The notes beneath the pieces are model-generated. The model did no database searches and had not been told where the DNA came from. It was given only the letters and a program-made list of their open reading frames with translations. Position numbers and translations under genes: made by a program. Shown piece by piece: positions 1-12,786 of a DNA stretch of 64,000 nt (positions are counted from its first letter, which is position 1; every line of letters begins with the position of its first letter). Origin of the DNA: Zygnema cylindricum (taxonomy: Eukaryota; Streptophyta; Zygnematophyceae; Zygnematales; Zygnemataceae); assembly GCA_037447655.1 (NCBI GenBank), contig JBBHKE010001320.1, forward strand, positions 1 to 64,000, read 5' to 3'.

Positions 1-270
1 ATTAAAAAGCGCGATGGTAAACCATCGGAGTCCATAGGAACAAAATGAAGTAGCATTTCTAAAACTGAAAGAACCACATGAAAAGGGAATAAACAAAAAG
101 GAAAATCAAGGCAAAACCGACAAAAATTCGAAAGGATGGCAAGGAAATCGAAAATACCCAAAAAAGCAAAACCCAGCAAGCAAAACATCAAAGGAAAAAT
201 CTAACACGTAAAAAAAAACAAAAAAATGGCCCCCAACATAACTAAAAATCTACCGAAAGGTACTTATAGG
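1..270 (-). mobile_element. 3' tail of a LINE-like retrotransposon (reverse orientation, cut by window edge)
   Basis: Read on the minus strand, this pyrimidine-rich stretch ends in a short hairpin (GATGG, loop, CCATCGC) followed by a T-rich tail. The same arrangement closes the LINE fragment at 33840-34010 on the plus strand (GATGGTTTTGCCATCGC, then an AATAAAG-like end). No coding sequence is visible here. The match to the second copy is what supports the call. The element body lies before position 1 or was lost by 5' truncation, which is common in LINEs. Confidence 0.45.
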
Positions 271-1617
271 TGGTTTCATGTGCGAAAACAATTGGGAACG
301 CTGTTTAACGCTAATGCGTATTACACCCGAAATCACCGTATTACACATAATACACTGGGCCCGACTGCATAGAGTTTTTAAATGTTCGCACACATTAAAT
401 CTATGGCTTTACTGCCCATTGCTATTAGAGTTAGTCGCCCTAATCCGAGTTGTTTTCGCCACCCAAAGGTCTCTCGTTATGAGCCACCTTGCAAACCATA
501 ATTTAATGTAGTGAATTCCAACAAACCGGAATGCTACTAATTCACTAATTCTAATGGCGATGGCCTGTGTAACGTGTATATCCCTCGCACATTGACTATG
601 GCGTATCGAATGGGTGTCGTACTTGATAAGTTGATATTGCATCCGATGTGCATATTAGGAGCTCCCAACGCAATACACGTTCTGTATCGAATCGAAAACG
701 CTACGATGCTCGCATCATCTCTCTCTGCGATGCAAGTTCTGAGATAGATTCGGTGCACAACACGATTTCACCAGTGCGGTTCCTGGTGACGTCGGGTTCT
801 CCACGTCCTCCTAACTGATTCCGGCACATCCCTTTTCTCAACGGAAAGCGGCGCAACGACGCTGTCGGGAAGTCGCGACAAAATGATGATCCTGAAAAAT
901 TGGAGTTCAAAACTTCAACTTGATCCACTTTTTTGTGATTGGTTAAGAATGCATGACTGATTCTGTTTCTACCAAGCTGACTGCCTAATCGATTGACACG
1001 TAGCATTGATCAGCCGCCATTCCCGCTTCGAAGCTCTCGGCTTTGCCGGGGAGCCGCCGCAAAGCCGCAACTTTTGACCCCGCCGCAAACGCGCCTCATG
1101 AGCAGCCACCTGCACGTGGAATGTACATTCACCTTTCAGCAGCATCCTTTACACATGTAGAAGCAGCAAACCATTATATGTACATGCATGCGTTTTTTAT
1201 CCAATCAAAGATACGATATCGACATGCTGAAAAAGTATCATCCATTCAGAGCCTTTCAATTTTCGCTTCCGAATACTGAGGAACACGTTCCGTAGGAGCA
1301 TGTTTTTTTGCTGGAATTTTACTCGATATTTTGACTCTTTCTGCGCTCCCAGTGCTGTGTACTTATATTTAAATTGCACAGTGCTATTTTCAACCTTCTG
1401 AAATATCAAAAGAAGTTTTTAAACATTGTTCCTAGTATTCTGGCAGCATCAAGGCTCGACTGCAAACTGAGATTTTGTTCCTTCAAAGTTTTATAACCAT
1501 TGCTTTTCTGTTTTCTTGCTCATTCCCGGTAGCTTGTTAATTACAATTCCGCTGCTGAATAAGTGCACATTTTGCAGTGAGAATTAGTTTCTGTTATTTC
1601 AACAAGTATATTAAATT
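271..1617. other. Upstream region of argininosuccinate lyase, no gene seen
   Basis: Several short open frames occur on both strands but none resembles a known protein. The last ~120 bases before the ASL start codon are AT-rich and should hold the 5' UTR and core promoter. A TATA-like stretch (TTATATTTAAA) lies near 1363, but no transcription start can be fixed from sequence alone. Confidence 0.4.
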
Positions 1618-4600
1618 ATGGCAACTGCAGCTCCGACCATTTTATGCCAGCAGCAGTTAACAATATCTGCTCCAGTTACAAGCCCGTCTCGAGGAAGTTT
1701 GCAATCGATATCGCTTCCTTCTACTCGTGGTGTAGCATCCATCAAAATGTCAGCAAAAGCTGTGTCTCCAACTGGAAATACCGTGATGGCAGTGTCAACA
1801 GAAGAACCAACAAAGGAGGTGAAGCTCTGGGGAGGACGTTTCGAAGAAGCTGTGACTCCAGCAGTAGAAAAGTTTGGGCAGTCAGTCTCATACGATAAGA
1901 AGCTTTACAAGTTTGATTTGCAAGGAAGCCGAGCGCATGCAACAATGCTTGCAAAGCAGGTATTATTTTCTCTCTTTGTGTCTCTGTTTTTATGCTCTTT
2001 TGTGAGAGGTATTTTTTCTTCCATGAAATTTAATTGTTTTTGCTGAGACTATCCTGGAGCTCAACGTTTTTCAGAGTAATGTGCTTGCATTGTTGTTTGT
2101 ATTTGTTTATTATTTTTCTCATTTTGTTCCTCGACCAGTTTATAAACGGTTCCCAATGTAAACGGCTCTGTTTTATTTAAGACGGAGTGAGTTAACTGAA
2201 AAACTATTACTTTTCACATTCACACACGAATAAAAAATAAAAAATCTGTCCTTAAGAACTCTTTGAAACGGAAATGTTTTATACTGTTAAATATGTGCTT
2301 GTCGTGAATATTGAAAGAAGTTTCAAAGGTCCTAACTGTGGTGCTAATTGTCAGCCATTTCATGCTCCTAGAATTTTAAAATCGATGTTGTTTGAGCTTG
2401 AATTGTCACTTCCATTGCAAGACTGAAGTTTGGTTGCCCTTTAGGTCCAGAAGACTGAATTGCATCAAAGAAAAACATGACCTTTAAAATGGGATTTTGC
2501 CCAGCTTCGGTGGCTAAATGTGCATGGACCACTGCAAGCGTGAATGCGTTAGGATGTTGGGTTGCCTCACTTTTATTGGCTCCAGGAATTCATACATTGG
2601 GACGAATTATAGCAGAATAGTGTGACTAGCGTTGAGTTAAGACTTTTTGGATGTCCGTCTATCTTCTAAATACTTAGTGAGGTTGGGGTAAATCTGCGTC
2701 GTTGAGTTAACGTTTTTGTAGAAATGAGATTATCCTGTCAATTCAATTTTAAAATTCAAGATGAAACATTTTTTGTGTTTTGAAACTTTAAACACGGAAG
2801 ATGAAACTGTTATTGGCTAGCTGTTAACTGTTCGATGAACATCTAGTAGACAATAGTTCATTACTCAATTGCTAGACTTGCATAACTATCAGCAGAATAT
2901 CTCGGGAGATTAATGATTGAGGTTATTGAATCGTTGTGAATTTGAGTGTCATTTGATGGTTGCTGTGATGCGTGCTCAAAAAATTAATCAATTGCAGAAA
3001 TAACTGTTTTTCCGAGGTTTTCAATCCATCTTATTTTACTCCTTTCTGGATGTCTACCTCTATTGAAAGGTGTTGCTGTTAGATAAAACAAGATGCAGTT
3101 CTCTGCACTGTGAGCACCTTGAGTATAATAAATAAGAAAATAGCTGAGACCTTTTGCTGCCCCCCAAACACAGTTCCCCATTATCCTGGAATGGAATTAA
3201 AAAGAGCATATCTCTAGAGCAATAGTGAATTATTTACTTTGGAAGCCACTCTGGTTTTTTTTTTTTTCAGTGGTTGGAGTGCCACAGTTTCCCAAATTTC
3301 TTCATTTAGTTAATTAGGAGATGGTGTACCAAGGCTTCACCTTAATCAGTTAGAAACCTACAAGCAGGACTGCATCTTTAAGTTTTTGCTGACATCTCAA
3401 ATCTCTACCTCTAACCCTTTTATCTTCTATCTCGCAGGGCCTCATGTCAGATTCAGATAGAGATGCTATATTAAGCGGACTTGATGAAATTGAGAGGAGA
3501 ATTGAGAGTGGGGAGTTCGTTTGGCGAGCAGACAGGGAGGATGTACATATGAATATTGAAGCTGCCCTGACAGACCTCATTGGTGAACCTGCCAAGAAGC
3601 TTCACACAGCTCGAAGTCGAAATGACCAAGTGGTGACAGATGTTCGTCTGTGGTGCCGTGATGCTATTGCTCAGCTTATTGAACGTATCCAGAAGTTGCA
3701 GGTAAGGGTCGTATGTCTGCTTTCAAGTCATTTTTTTGGTTCACAGCTTGCAAGGTAATTGGTCTGCTGCTCCTGTTTATTTTTTTTTCTTTTTTGAATT
3801 GGTTACCATTTTTAGTCTGCAAATGGAGATATAGAGGAGTATTTTTATGTTTTCCAGACAATTCTCGCACTTAAACGATCTTTAGAACCCCGAACGCCTT
3901 GGGAAAACAAAATCGTTATGTACATCTTATTTAGGAGGTTTTATTCCTTGTATTGTGATTCTCACTTCAAATGTTTTGGCATTTTCCAGACAGCTTTGGT
4001 CAAGCTTGCAATCGCAAATGAGGGATTGGTTGTTCCTGGATATACACATCTTCAACGAGCTCAACCTCTTCTGCTGCAGCATGTTCTTCTTGCCTATGTG
4101 GAAATGGTGGGTTTTCACTCTTTGCTACAGCTGAAACTTTTAGTGGTTGCCAGCAAAGGCTAATCTTTTATGAATTAATGCGATGTTTGTTAACATCCAT
4201 TGCAAACGAATTGGGGATGGAATTTTTTGTTTACCAGCTGTGTGGAGATTGCTGCTGTCAATGTCTGGCTTAATCTACTACTATCTGAGTAGCAATATGC
4301 GTCACATGCATGAAGCAAATCTTCTCTATAATACCTTATTGAACAACTTTTGTTATCATTTCTTTTGCGCATTTTTTTTTATCTTTTTTAAGTTGTCCGT
4401 CGCAATCTATTGAGAGAGACTTCTCCATCTACTGGATAAGCATGCCCAATTTGTTTTGAAAATGTATGTTGTTTATTTAAGTCTTGACAGAAAGAAATGG
4501 CTAAATATACGGTCGGTCTGTACATGCAGCTGGAGCGAGACAGCGGTAGGCTGGCAGACTGCCAAACCCGTCTCAACTTCTCGCCACTTGGCAGCTGCGC

Positions 4601-6765
4601 ATTGGCTGGCACAGGTCTTCCCATCGATCGTCATTTTACAGCGCAAGCACTGGGTTTCACAGCACCCTTAAGGAACAGGTGTGATTTTTTGTGTTGGTGT
4701 TGCAATCAGACTAATTGTTTTAGTTCGTAAACTATATTTGTTGGTATTGAAGAAAACATCTGTTCAGTCAACAGGACACAATTCTTTTGGTATTAGAGTC
4801 TGCGATTACGCGTAATATGTAATGTGGGATAAATCTTCAAAACAAAGTATGAGCACTGTCTGATGTCGACATCCTTTGCTGGGTGCAAGATTGTGTGAGC
4901 GTATCTTTCAGGATACATGCAGTACTATTATGGCGTGTACACTCGCTTTGTTTACCTTTAGAACAGCAATGTAGATTGGTTACTCCACAGACGTGATTGG
5001 GAATTAGAGGGTTCCTTAAAAAAATGGACAATAGCTGAATTGGAGGATCAAGGATCATTACATTGAGATATAGGTATATTTGTATATTTTAGAAGTTTGG
5101 TTCCACTGGCAGTTATTCTCTTTTAATGTTAGTACACCTGAAGTTTTTTGACAAGAAGTATACAAGCACTGAAAAGACAGATATGTGAATGCCATGGCAT
5201 AGATTCTCAAGTGAAGCTTTGGTATGCAATTAGAATTCTTCAGTTGCATAGAAATCTGGAGGAGGATTCTGTCTCTACTCAAGACAAGAATTGGTCAATG
5301 TTCAACTTTAAATCCTACAGCTATAATTGTTAAAAGACTTTTAAGGCTGTCAACTGTTTTATTACTATTATTTGGCCTCTTCTAGTATTTTGTTTCCCTC
5401 TTAATAGTGATGTCAACTATTAATTAAAATAGTTTTGTCACCTATTTTGCTGATTTCAAATTATTTGTGGCTGCTTTTTGCAGTGTGGATGGTGTTTCGG
5501 ACCGTGATTTTCTTATTGAGCTTCTGTCAGCTAACTCCATTATTGCCATTCATACGTCACGTCTAGCAGAGGAATGGGTCCTTTGGGCAACTGAAGAGTT
5601 TGGTTTTATTACTCCTAGTGACCGTGTTTCTACTGGAAGTAGCATTATGCCCCAGAAGAAGAATCCGGATCCAATGGAACTTGTTAGAGGAAAAACAGCC
5701 CGGGTTATTGGTGACTTGACAACACTTCTTGTGCTCTGCAAGGCTCTCCCACTGGCTTACAACAGAGACTTGCAGGTTTGGACTGCTTTCTACCTCTATT
5801 TATTGCTTGTCTTGCTCTTTCTCAAGGGTCAAAGTCGAAGACTGACTTTTCAAAGTTGGGTTTGTTCTTTTGCATGGAAGGCTAGCTATATGGTTGTTGT
5901 AAATTTTATCTTCTGTCCATCTATTTGAATCTGTCGAGGGGTTCTCCAGTTTGCCTAATCAATGTCCACATCCGAACTCCGTTTCCGCGATCAAATCAAA
6001 TTAAAAAGCCTTACATTTTATTTATTTATTTTTTGAGCAATAACTATTTCGGCATTTTTTTTTCTATCTCCTGTTCGTAGTTATTGCCTCTAAATTTGTC
6101 CTTTCAATTTTCTTGGTTGAATGGCAGGAGGATAAGGAACCACTCTTTGACAGTGTTGAGACAGTACTGGCAGTTCTTGAAGTGTCAGCAGAATTTGCTG
6201 CAAATATTACTTTCAATAAAGATCGTTTGCAACAGTCTCTCCCAGCTGGACACCTTGACGCGACAACCCTGGCTGATTATCTTGTCTACAAGGTGATTTT
6301 CTTTTATATATTTCATACCGCCTGCAATTTAACCTCCTTTCTGCATCTTTGTTTGGAACTTATTTTATTTCCGAGCATGTTGTGAAGCAGCTTTGAATTG
6401 ATTGTATGTTGACTAGGGAACTGGATACACTTTGTGGGGATAGTTTTCCTATCGTGTTCCAGACCCTTTTCCGGGTTCTTATGCAGTCATTAATCTTTCC
6501 TTTTTCTTTTTCCTTACAGGGTATGCCTTTTAGAACGTCTCACGATGTGGTTGGAAGAGCAGTGGCTTTGGCTGTGTCGAGGAGGTGTGAGCTACAAGCA
6601 CTCTCATTGGATGACTTCCGGAACCTAGACCCCATTTTTGAGGAGGATGTGTACACATTTTTGGGCGTCGAAAATTCGATCACCAAGTTCCGATCATATG
6701 GTTCAACAGGCGCTGAAGCGGTTGCCGAGCAAATGAGCTTCTGGAGGGAAAAGTTGAGCATTTAA
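1618..6765 (+). CDS. ASL: Argininosuccinate lyase, plastid-type, 7 exons
   Basis: Last step of arginine synthesis: argininosuccinate is cleaved to arginine and fumarate. Exons read as 1618-1959, 3438-3701, 3990-4106, 4530-4678, 5484-5775, 6128-6292 and 6520-6765, all with GT-AG introns. They sum to 1575 bp (524 aa plus stop) in one unbroken frame. The first ~60 residues are rich in Ser/Thr/Ala and poor in acidic residues, like a chloroplast transit peptide, and the conserved enzyme starts near KLWGGRFEE. Fumarase/aspartase superfamily hallmarks are present: [23 protein letters not shown] with the catalytic-type His at residue 222, and the signature [13 protein letters not shown] around residues 342-354 with the catalytic Ser. 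The C-terminal [14 protein letters not shown] and GVENSITKF blocks match plant homologues. Length fits the family (about 510-525 aa in plants). No disruption is seen, so the gene is probably functional. Confidence 0.96.
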
Positions 6766-7048
6766 AAATGTATACAGAAAATAGAGAGGGTTTGGGGGAT
6801 AAGATTGTCGTTATTGTATGCCAAGGGAAATATCCGCAAGTTGGCGCTAAAAGTTCCTTTTTATTATATAAGGAAGGGGTTTCTCTGTGTCTCTCTTATT
6901 GGATGGCTGAGAGTATCGTCAGAGAAATATTTCTTTCTATAAATTTTGATTTGGCAGTTATGGTATGGTTGGAAGACAAGTGATTAAAAGTACAAAGTGC
7001 TAGTATGGGAGGTCTTTTCGCTGAAATAGCTTAATTTACTTATGTAAC

Positions 7049-7054
7049 AATAAA
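7049..7054 (+). terminator. Possible polyadenylation signal of ASL
   Basis: An AATAAA hexamer lies about 285 bases after the ASL stop codon in AT-rich DNA. Plant poly(A) signals are loose, so this is only a candidate. Confidence 0.25.
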
Positions 7055-7997
7055 TTTGAATCATAAAAGTGACAGAAATGTACCAATTCTCCATGAAGCG
7101 TACGTGTATACTTGTGTTTGTTTGTATGGGCTTGTATACAAACATTATGACAGTTTTTCCTTTCTTTGGCAACATATGATTGTTGTCTAGAAGTGTCACT
7201 TCATGTTGTGGCATTTCATGGAGAGGTGTGAAGTGCAGGGCCTGACGACTTCTGCAATTTAAGAGGAGTTTGCTATATCTATTTAACAATCTTGCTTTTA
7301 TAGGAAGTCATATTATACTAAACCTGAAAGTAGACTGCTATGCTAGTCTGATAGTTGGATGTATGGAAAGTGGAAATTGTGAATTGACCATAAAAGCTGT
7401 AATAATAGGGGGTTTTGACAAAAACTCTTGAACTATACATTCCTGGTTCTTCAATTATTTTCTTACTTGAGTCGCCAATGGGCTCATTTGCTCATTGTAT
7501 GAAAACATTGTCGACAATACATCCTGCCTAATATTTATCAACATCCTCAAGGCCCATCAGGTTTCCGCTGTCCGAGGAAAAGAAAACAGTATCTTCACAA
7601 GGTGTGAGGAACATATGTCATCTAACCAATATGTAACGTGTTTCTTCAAAGTGGTGTAAAAGAAAAGGGTGTGGTACTGTTCGTTGCATGAAACTGCACT
7701 GGGCATCATTATTAGAGTTAATAACACTAGTCCGATCTTGATTTTTTTGGCCTAAAACCAAAAAAGTGTTGACAACATTATTTGAGGGAGTGGACTACAA
7801 TCTGCCACGACTCCTTGCATTAAATTAATAGCATGTATCCTAATTGTGAATTAACATTAACAAATTCTTAACGCTAATACTGATGGGCAGTGTAGTGGGC
7901 CAAGATAGGCTACCGTACAACACATAATTAGAGACATAATCTAAAGTGTAAATAACTAAACAGCCCACGCAAAATGCATATATACATGCGTATATGT

Positions 7998-8036
<39 letters not shown>

Positions 8037-8880
8037 AATGCATATGAATATACAAATTATAAATTAATGTAAATGTAATATATATCATTTGTATATTCAT
8101 ATGAATTAGTATAGTCTATCGACTTGACTTGTGCTCACTCGTACATCATTTGATGTCCGTGCTATGCTTGATGATGGTAGGTACTGATATATTTCCTTGT
8201 GTGATTATTCTGGTGAAGAACGTTGTGAGTTCCGTAGATATTTAATTGTTTTGGGGTTGGGGTTGTGGTTGTGGTTTTGGTTTTCTGAGTTGTCGTGCTT
8301 TTCATTTTGAGTTTGGGTGCTTTTATTTTCCTTGTTGATCGTTTCTTTCCTTTTCTTTTCTTTTCTCTTTGTTCCCATCGCTCTATTTGTTTTATATTGT
8401 AGTTTTTTAGGTTGGCCATGCCACCCATTTTGTACCCTGGGCTCAAATGGGTTACCATCGTGCTTTTTAATTTATCCTGCCTCATTTCCTTTAAAAGGGA
8501 CACCCGACATTGTATTATAATAGCTTTTTTGTACCTGGCTGGCTTTAAAGGACCTTTTCAACAGTAAATTATAGAAAATTTTCCGACAATGACAAATATA
8601 AACTATTGGTTTTATTAGGAAAATGTCTACACTACATCATACTATTTGTATTTAAAAAAAGCATTTCAACCGTGTATTATCAATTTCCCACTTCATAACT
8701 TAGACATGCATGCTGCGTGCACATCTGTATAGACGTATCGGTTTACTGTGCCGAATTTTTTCAGGTGTTCACTATTGTGAGCATCATGCATCGAATGTAC
8801 ACTTTACGGCGCTTAATAAGGGGAAAACATTTTCAAATCCCTGTGTCGTGTATCGCGATATTGCCCGTCGATGCCATTCA
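7055..8880. other. Intergenic DNA downstream of ASL, no gene seen
   Basis: AT-rich sequence with many stops in all frames. It contains the TA microsatellite at 8000-8032 and a GT-rich run near 8247-8285. I recognise no gene or transposon in it. Confidence 0.5.
8000..8032. repeat. (TA)n microsatellite
   Basis: An uninterrupted run of about 16 TA dinucleotides flanked by ATGCATATG-like AT-rich sequence. Copy number should be polymorphic. Confidence 0.95.
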
Positions 8881-9535
8881 CTACAACCGCGAATCGTTAT
8901 TAGCGTCAATGTTTTTTTCGCCAATTAAAGCATCTTTTCTCTAAACACACTTGTCGTATTGTGGATCTGACGGTTGCGATTGAAAGTCAACATTCTCAGC
9001 TTCCGATTGGCGGTCTCAAATTGAAAATCCAAGAAGTGTGTACGGAGAAAAGATGTTTTAGGCTTGTTCTCCATTAGGCGGTCCCAGTTAACATGCGGAT
9101 ACGTCTATTTTTTATGTTTACTAGCACGGCCTTCCATTATGTCGTGCCAGTTAACATCGTTTCTCAATTATGATTGGCGCCACGTAGGTTAGAGTCAAGA
9201 TTTTGAAAATCTGCCAAATATCTTCAACGGAAAGTCAAAACGAAATATGTGGACCACCTAAAAAAAATGAAAATCTGCAAAATATCTTCAACGGAAAGTC
9301 AGAACGAAATATTTGTACCAGCGTAATGTACTTAAAGTATAGTACGAGTATGCTCTAACGTACTATTTGTACCTTCATCAGGGTTTGTAAGAAACCCTAA
9401 CTTCTTCACTGCAATGGATTTTATTTGAACGCCTGCCTCCAACGGAAAGCCTTTGCCGTATTATGTGACACCCGTCACACTTTTACGTGTGTTAATATAG
9501 TGAAAGCGCGGCAAACTGTGGACAGTGGTGTACAT

Positions 9536-9643
9536 CGCGCACATCGTCTAGTTTGAAGAGACTCTCTTCAAATTGGACGATGTGCGCGATCGTCCAGTGT
9601 GGAGATACTCTCCTCGGCGAGGAGAGTATCTTCACATTGGACG
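9536..9643. repeat. Two adjacent long hairpins sharing a TTGGACGAYGTGCGC arm
   Basis: 9536-9588 folds on itself: the arm CGCGCACATCGTC is mirrored by GACGATGTGCGCG with nearly perfect pairing between. 9591-9643 forms a second stem, with AGATACTCTCCTC paired to GAGGAGAGTATCT and an outer part that continues with few mismatches. Both 3' arms carry the same TTGGACGA[T/C]GTGCGC word. They could be a foldback core of the surrounding MITE or a small-RNA precursor. Nothing in the sequence decides this. Confidence 0.6.
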
Positions 9644-9844
9644 ACGTGCGCAATTGCTTCGCGAATCTAGAAAAGCTAAAAATCCAACGGTCGATAATTA
9701 CGCTAACAATGTTGGAGCCATCCAGTAAACATGTTTCGAAATGTTTCGTCTGACAAAAAAAAAAAATCTGTACGAATCTGTACGAAAGTATACATCATCC
9801 AGTAAACAACACCACTTTTCCTCTAGTGGAAGTTCACCCTTAAG

Positions 9845-10429
9845 CATAGTTCAAAAGTAGGTGACCGTACGCCCATACAATATGCTTATTGTACGCAAAA
9901 CATACAATATGCCCTTAAGATCCATATTGTATTGGTCGCAAAATGAAATAAAATAGGAACAAGGCTGAGTTGCACATCGATCGATAGAGTATTAAACGTC
10001 ATGTCTAAATTTTGAAAAACATTCGGACAAAAAAATATTTTTCCGTGAGTTTTGAGGTATTTTTAATTTAAACCGTCAGATTTAGACGATCGGACAGTCT
10101 CTGATCAAAGTAGCGATCTAAGAAGATCACATGAAAAGCCCTTAACACAACTTACGATAGGACATACGTCCGCGTTTTTTTTTTTTTTTCCGAGATTTTT
10201 TTCCCGCGGAATGTGATCTTACGCCGTGTCAGTTCGCTAAAAAAAATCCGTCCGGCGGCGTGCGTTGTACTATGATGATACGTCATATTCGTACGTTCGT
10301 ACAAGGGTGTGCACAATGCACACACATACAGTATGTTTCATCTGCGCGAGTTTTGTGCCAAGTTTTGTGCGCCTACCAAACGCCTACCATAAAAACGCCT
10401 ACCATAGAAACGCCTACTTTTGAAAGATG
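9845..10429 (+). mobile_element. hAT-type MITE, copy 1 (585 bp)
   Basis: Begins CATAGTTCAAAAGTAGGTG and ends with the inverted form CGCCTACTTTTGAAAGATG (terminal bases mutated). The body aligns along its length with the inverted copy at 54798-55357, including the internal blocks around GATCTAAGAAGATCACATG and the CGCCTACCA repeats near the 3' end. It is non-coding. The expected 8-bp duplication is not clean at this copy. Confidence 0.8.
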
Positions 10430-10772
10430 TTTTAAGTGGCGAAAAAAACCTTGACGCTAATAACGATTTGCGGTTGTATTTCACACACTCGACAGCCCCA
10501 TTGTCTGCATGCCACACGAAGGTGGCCGGAAATGTCTACGGCTTCTGTGTAGCGTAGCCTTAGTGACAAACATTCGCGATCGTACAGGTATACTCTTACG
10601 TCGTAATTTCGCTGTCGATGACAAACAATGAGCGGCCGTACATCTTTTTGGTGGGTGTGAATGTGTGACGGGGATACTTTTGTCGTTTCATGATAAGGAC
10701 ATTTTCACGTCGTAGTTTCTGGATGTTCTTACGTGGAAATGTGACAGTGTCCGTTTCGCATAGTGGATGAGG

Positions 10773-11868
10773 GTAGCCTTCCATCAGGCGTTCCCAGTAA
10801 TCGTACGGTCACGTTTACTGGCAGTAATATTTGTAACACATTTCCATCAGGTCGTGTCAGCGAGGCAAAAATTGCGACTCACTTTGGATTGCGATTAGTA
10901 CCACGTAGGATCCTGTTGAGCCCGCCGGGAATAATGAAAGTTTTGAAAAGTACAAAATCACAATTGCGTATCTGTACGGGTGAACGCCGATTAAAATATC
11001 TAGTAGCGTCTTGCTAATGTACAATCTGAACGTTCTTGTATATGTTGTTGTACCAACGGCCAAGAAAATCGTTGCAAAATGAAAATTTGTACAAATGTCC
11101 ATGAATGTACCATTTGTACCATAGTTCAAAAGTAGGTGAAAGTAAGCCCATACAAATGCATATTGTATGCAAAACATACAATATGACCTTAAGACCCATA
11201 TTGTATTCGGACCTATTCGGACCAATTAAGACATTCAAACCGAAAATTGGACCAATTAAATCATTCAGACCAATTTTTTTTGTTTACACCGTCAGATTCA
11301 GACGATCGGACGGTCGCTGATCAAAGTAACGATCTAAGAAGATCACATTAAAAGCCCATAACACAACTTACGACAAAGGCGCCAACCAAAGGCCTACCAT
11401 AAAAATGCCTACTTTTGAACTATGATTTGTACGTTCATGTATTATCACTGTACTAGCGGAGGCGTGACAGGATGTCCTACAACCAAGATTTTGTCGTCGA
11501 ATAGGGTGGCTTTGATGTCAGAAGGTACACGCCATTTGCCATATGTAAGTTTATAACTTCACGTCCGTCGTGGATCGACTCTGACTTTTACAAGTGGACC
11601 AATACACACGTCCAGTAAGCGCAAAGTCCAAGTGTCCTCCTGAGGACAGTCGGAGGAAACTATCCAGACAATGGATAGAAGGGGGCGTTTGCGTCGAAAA
11701 TTCAAAATCGGACGGTGGAATTTTTCGCCAAAAAGTCTGGAGAAACTTGACAAATTTCTGGTAAACATCTTTTGTAAAAAAAATTAAAAAAAAAAGTACG
11801 GCTTAGTACGGAAAGGTACTTTCTCCAGTAAACAACCCCACTTTTCGCCTGATGGAAGGTTACGCTGA
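10773..11868. mobile_element. Putative TIR element (GTAGCCTTCCATCAGGCG ends) hosting a nested MITE
   Basis: The left end GTAGCCTTCCATCAGGCG is mirrored near 11851-11868 as CGCCTGATGGAAGGTTAC. Related words at 9068-9110 and 9800-9840 suggest a second, more degraded copy. The hAT MITE copy at 11120-11424 sits inside it. No open frame of note. TIR length is about 18 bp with two mismatches, and the target duplication is unclear. Confidence 0.4.
11120..11424 (+). mobile_element. hAT-type MITE, short copy with perfect 8-bp TSD
   Basis: TIRs CATAGTTCAAAAGTAGG / CCTACTTTTGAACTATG, about 305 bp, an internally deleted relative of copies 1 and 2. It is flanked by exact direct repeats ATTTGTAC at 11112-11119 and 11425-11432. 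An 8-bp target duplication with TIRs starting CA is a hAT hallmark. Non-coding, so it must have moved with a transposase supplied in trans. Confidence 0.88.
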
Positions 11869-12786
11869 CTCAACAATACATACGAGGGCGCCTCTCATTG
11901 GAGTGTTTCTATTGGATAGTCTAAGTAACCGGAGTGTCCATTTTGACGTATTTGGAAAAAACAATGTAATGAAATAGAGCCAGTCACTGCTGGACATCAC
12001 GTTAAGCGATTATGCTTTCCTTCCTATTTGGCATAACAATCCTTGAGATTCAGATTTTTAGTAATTTCTAGAGAATATTCGTTTCGCATTCTACAAACCT
12101 CCTAGGCCCACTACAAGACAACATCCAACCGCCGTTAAGATACTGCGGATCTAGTTGCCTCAACATCATGTAAGACTTTACGAACTACGTCAACAATATT
12201 TGTACGGCGTCGTTCAGAAGGAAGGAAAAAAAACATTGAATGAAGTCATCATTGTTGAAGTTCGGTTTCGTGATGTCTGCACAAAAGCAGATCGTTCGGC
12301 GAAACTAGAACTCTGTCGTTTAGTTCGGACTTTCAATTCGTACAGTAATCTGTTCGAACTATATTTTAAAGTACAAGGTCTATATACCAATTCCTGACTG
12401 GACTGAACAAACAGTATGTAACTATTTTGGACGAAACCCTGGACGAACTGATATAGTTCGTACAATCGTATGTTTCTTCTATGGCGAAATTGGGAATTAG
12501 TACCAGAAACGACAAAAAGTTTTGATTCTTCGTACACTTTCCTTCAATAGAGCGAATCAAAACTGTCAGTACATTGGCTGGACGACTTTAAATCGGCACG
12601 GATCGAATGACGTGTACTTCAATCATTTTGGTTTTTTTTCACTTCGTATGGTCGACGCAGGCTTACATTCTTGCCTCCCCAGATACCAGGGAAATTGTAC
12701 TTGAAATCTAGGAGTTTTGTCGTTTTATCACTGCTGTAGTCTACGTACGACCACCGACAATATCTATTTGTTCGGTTACAAAATCT
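11869..12786. other. Intergenic DNA, nothing recognised
   Basis: No convincing coding frame or transposon end. The region is rich in TTCG/GTAC words, as is most intergenic DNA in this window. Confidence 0.4.

Larger units (their letters stand above)
8882..10478. mobile_element. DNA transposon/MITE with 28-bp TIRs, carrying nested insertions
   Basis: The left end TACAACCGCGAATCGTTATT is mirrored at 10451-10478 as an inverted copy. The arms are about 28 bp with one mismatch. The same TIR core (ACCGCCAATCGTTATTAGCG) bounds MITEs at 38.5, 40.2 and 41.3 kb, so this is a larger member of that family. No transposase frame is visible inside. A hAT-like MITE (9845-10429) and two hairpins (9536-9643) lie within it. 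A clear target duplication was not found, so the superfamily is left open. Confidence 0.55.

Noticed and set aside
1644-1954. Alternative frames over ASL exon 1
   Set aside because: Shadows of the ASL frame, which alone joins through all exons and matches the family.
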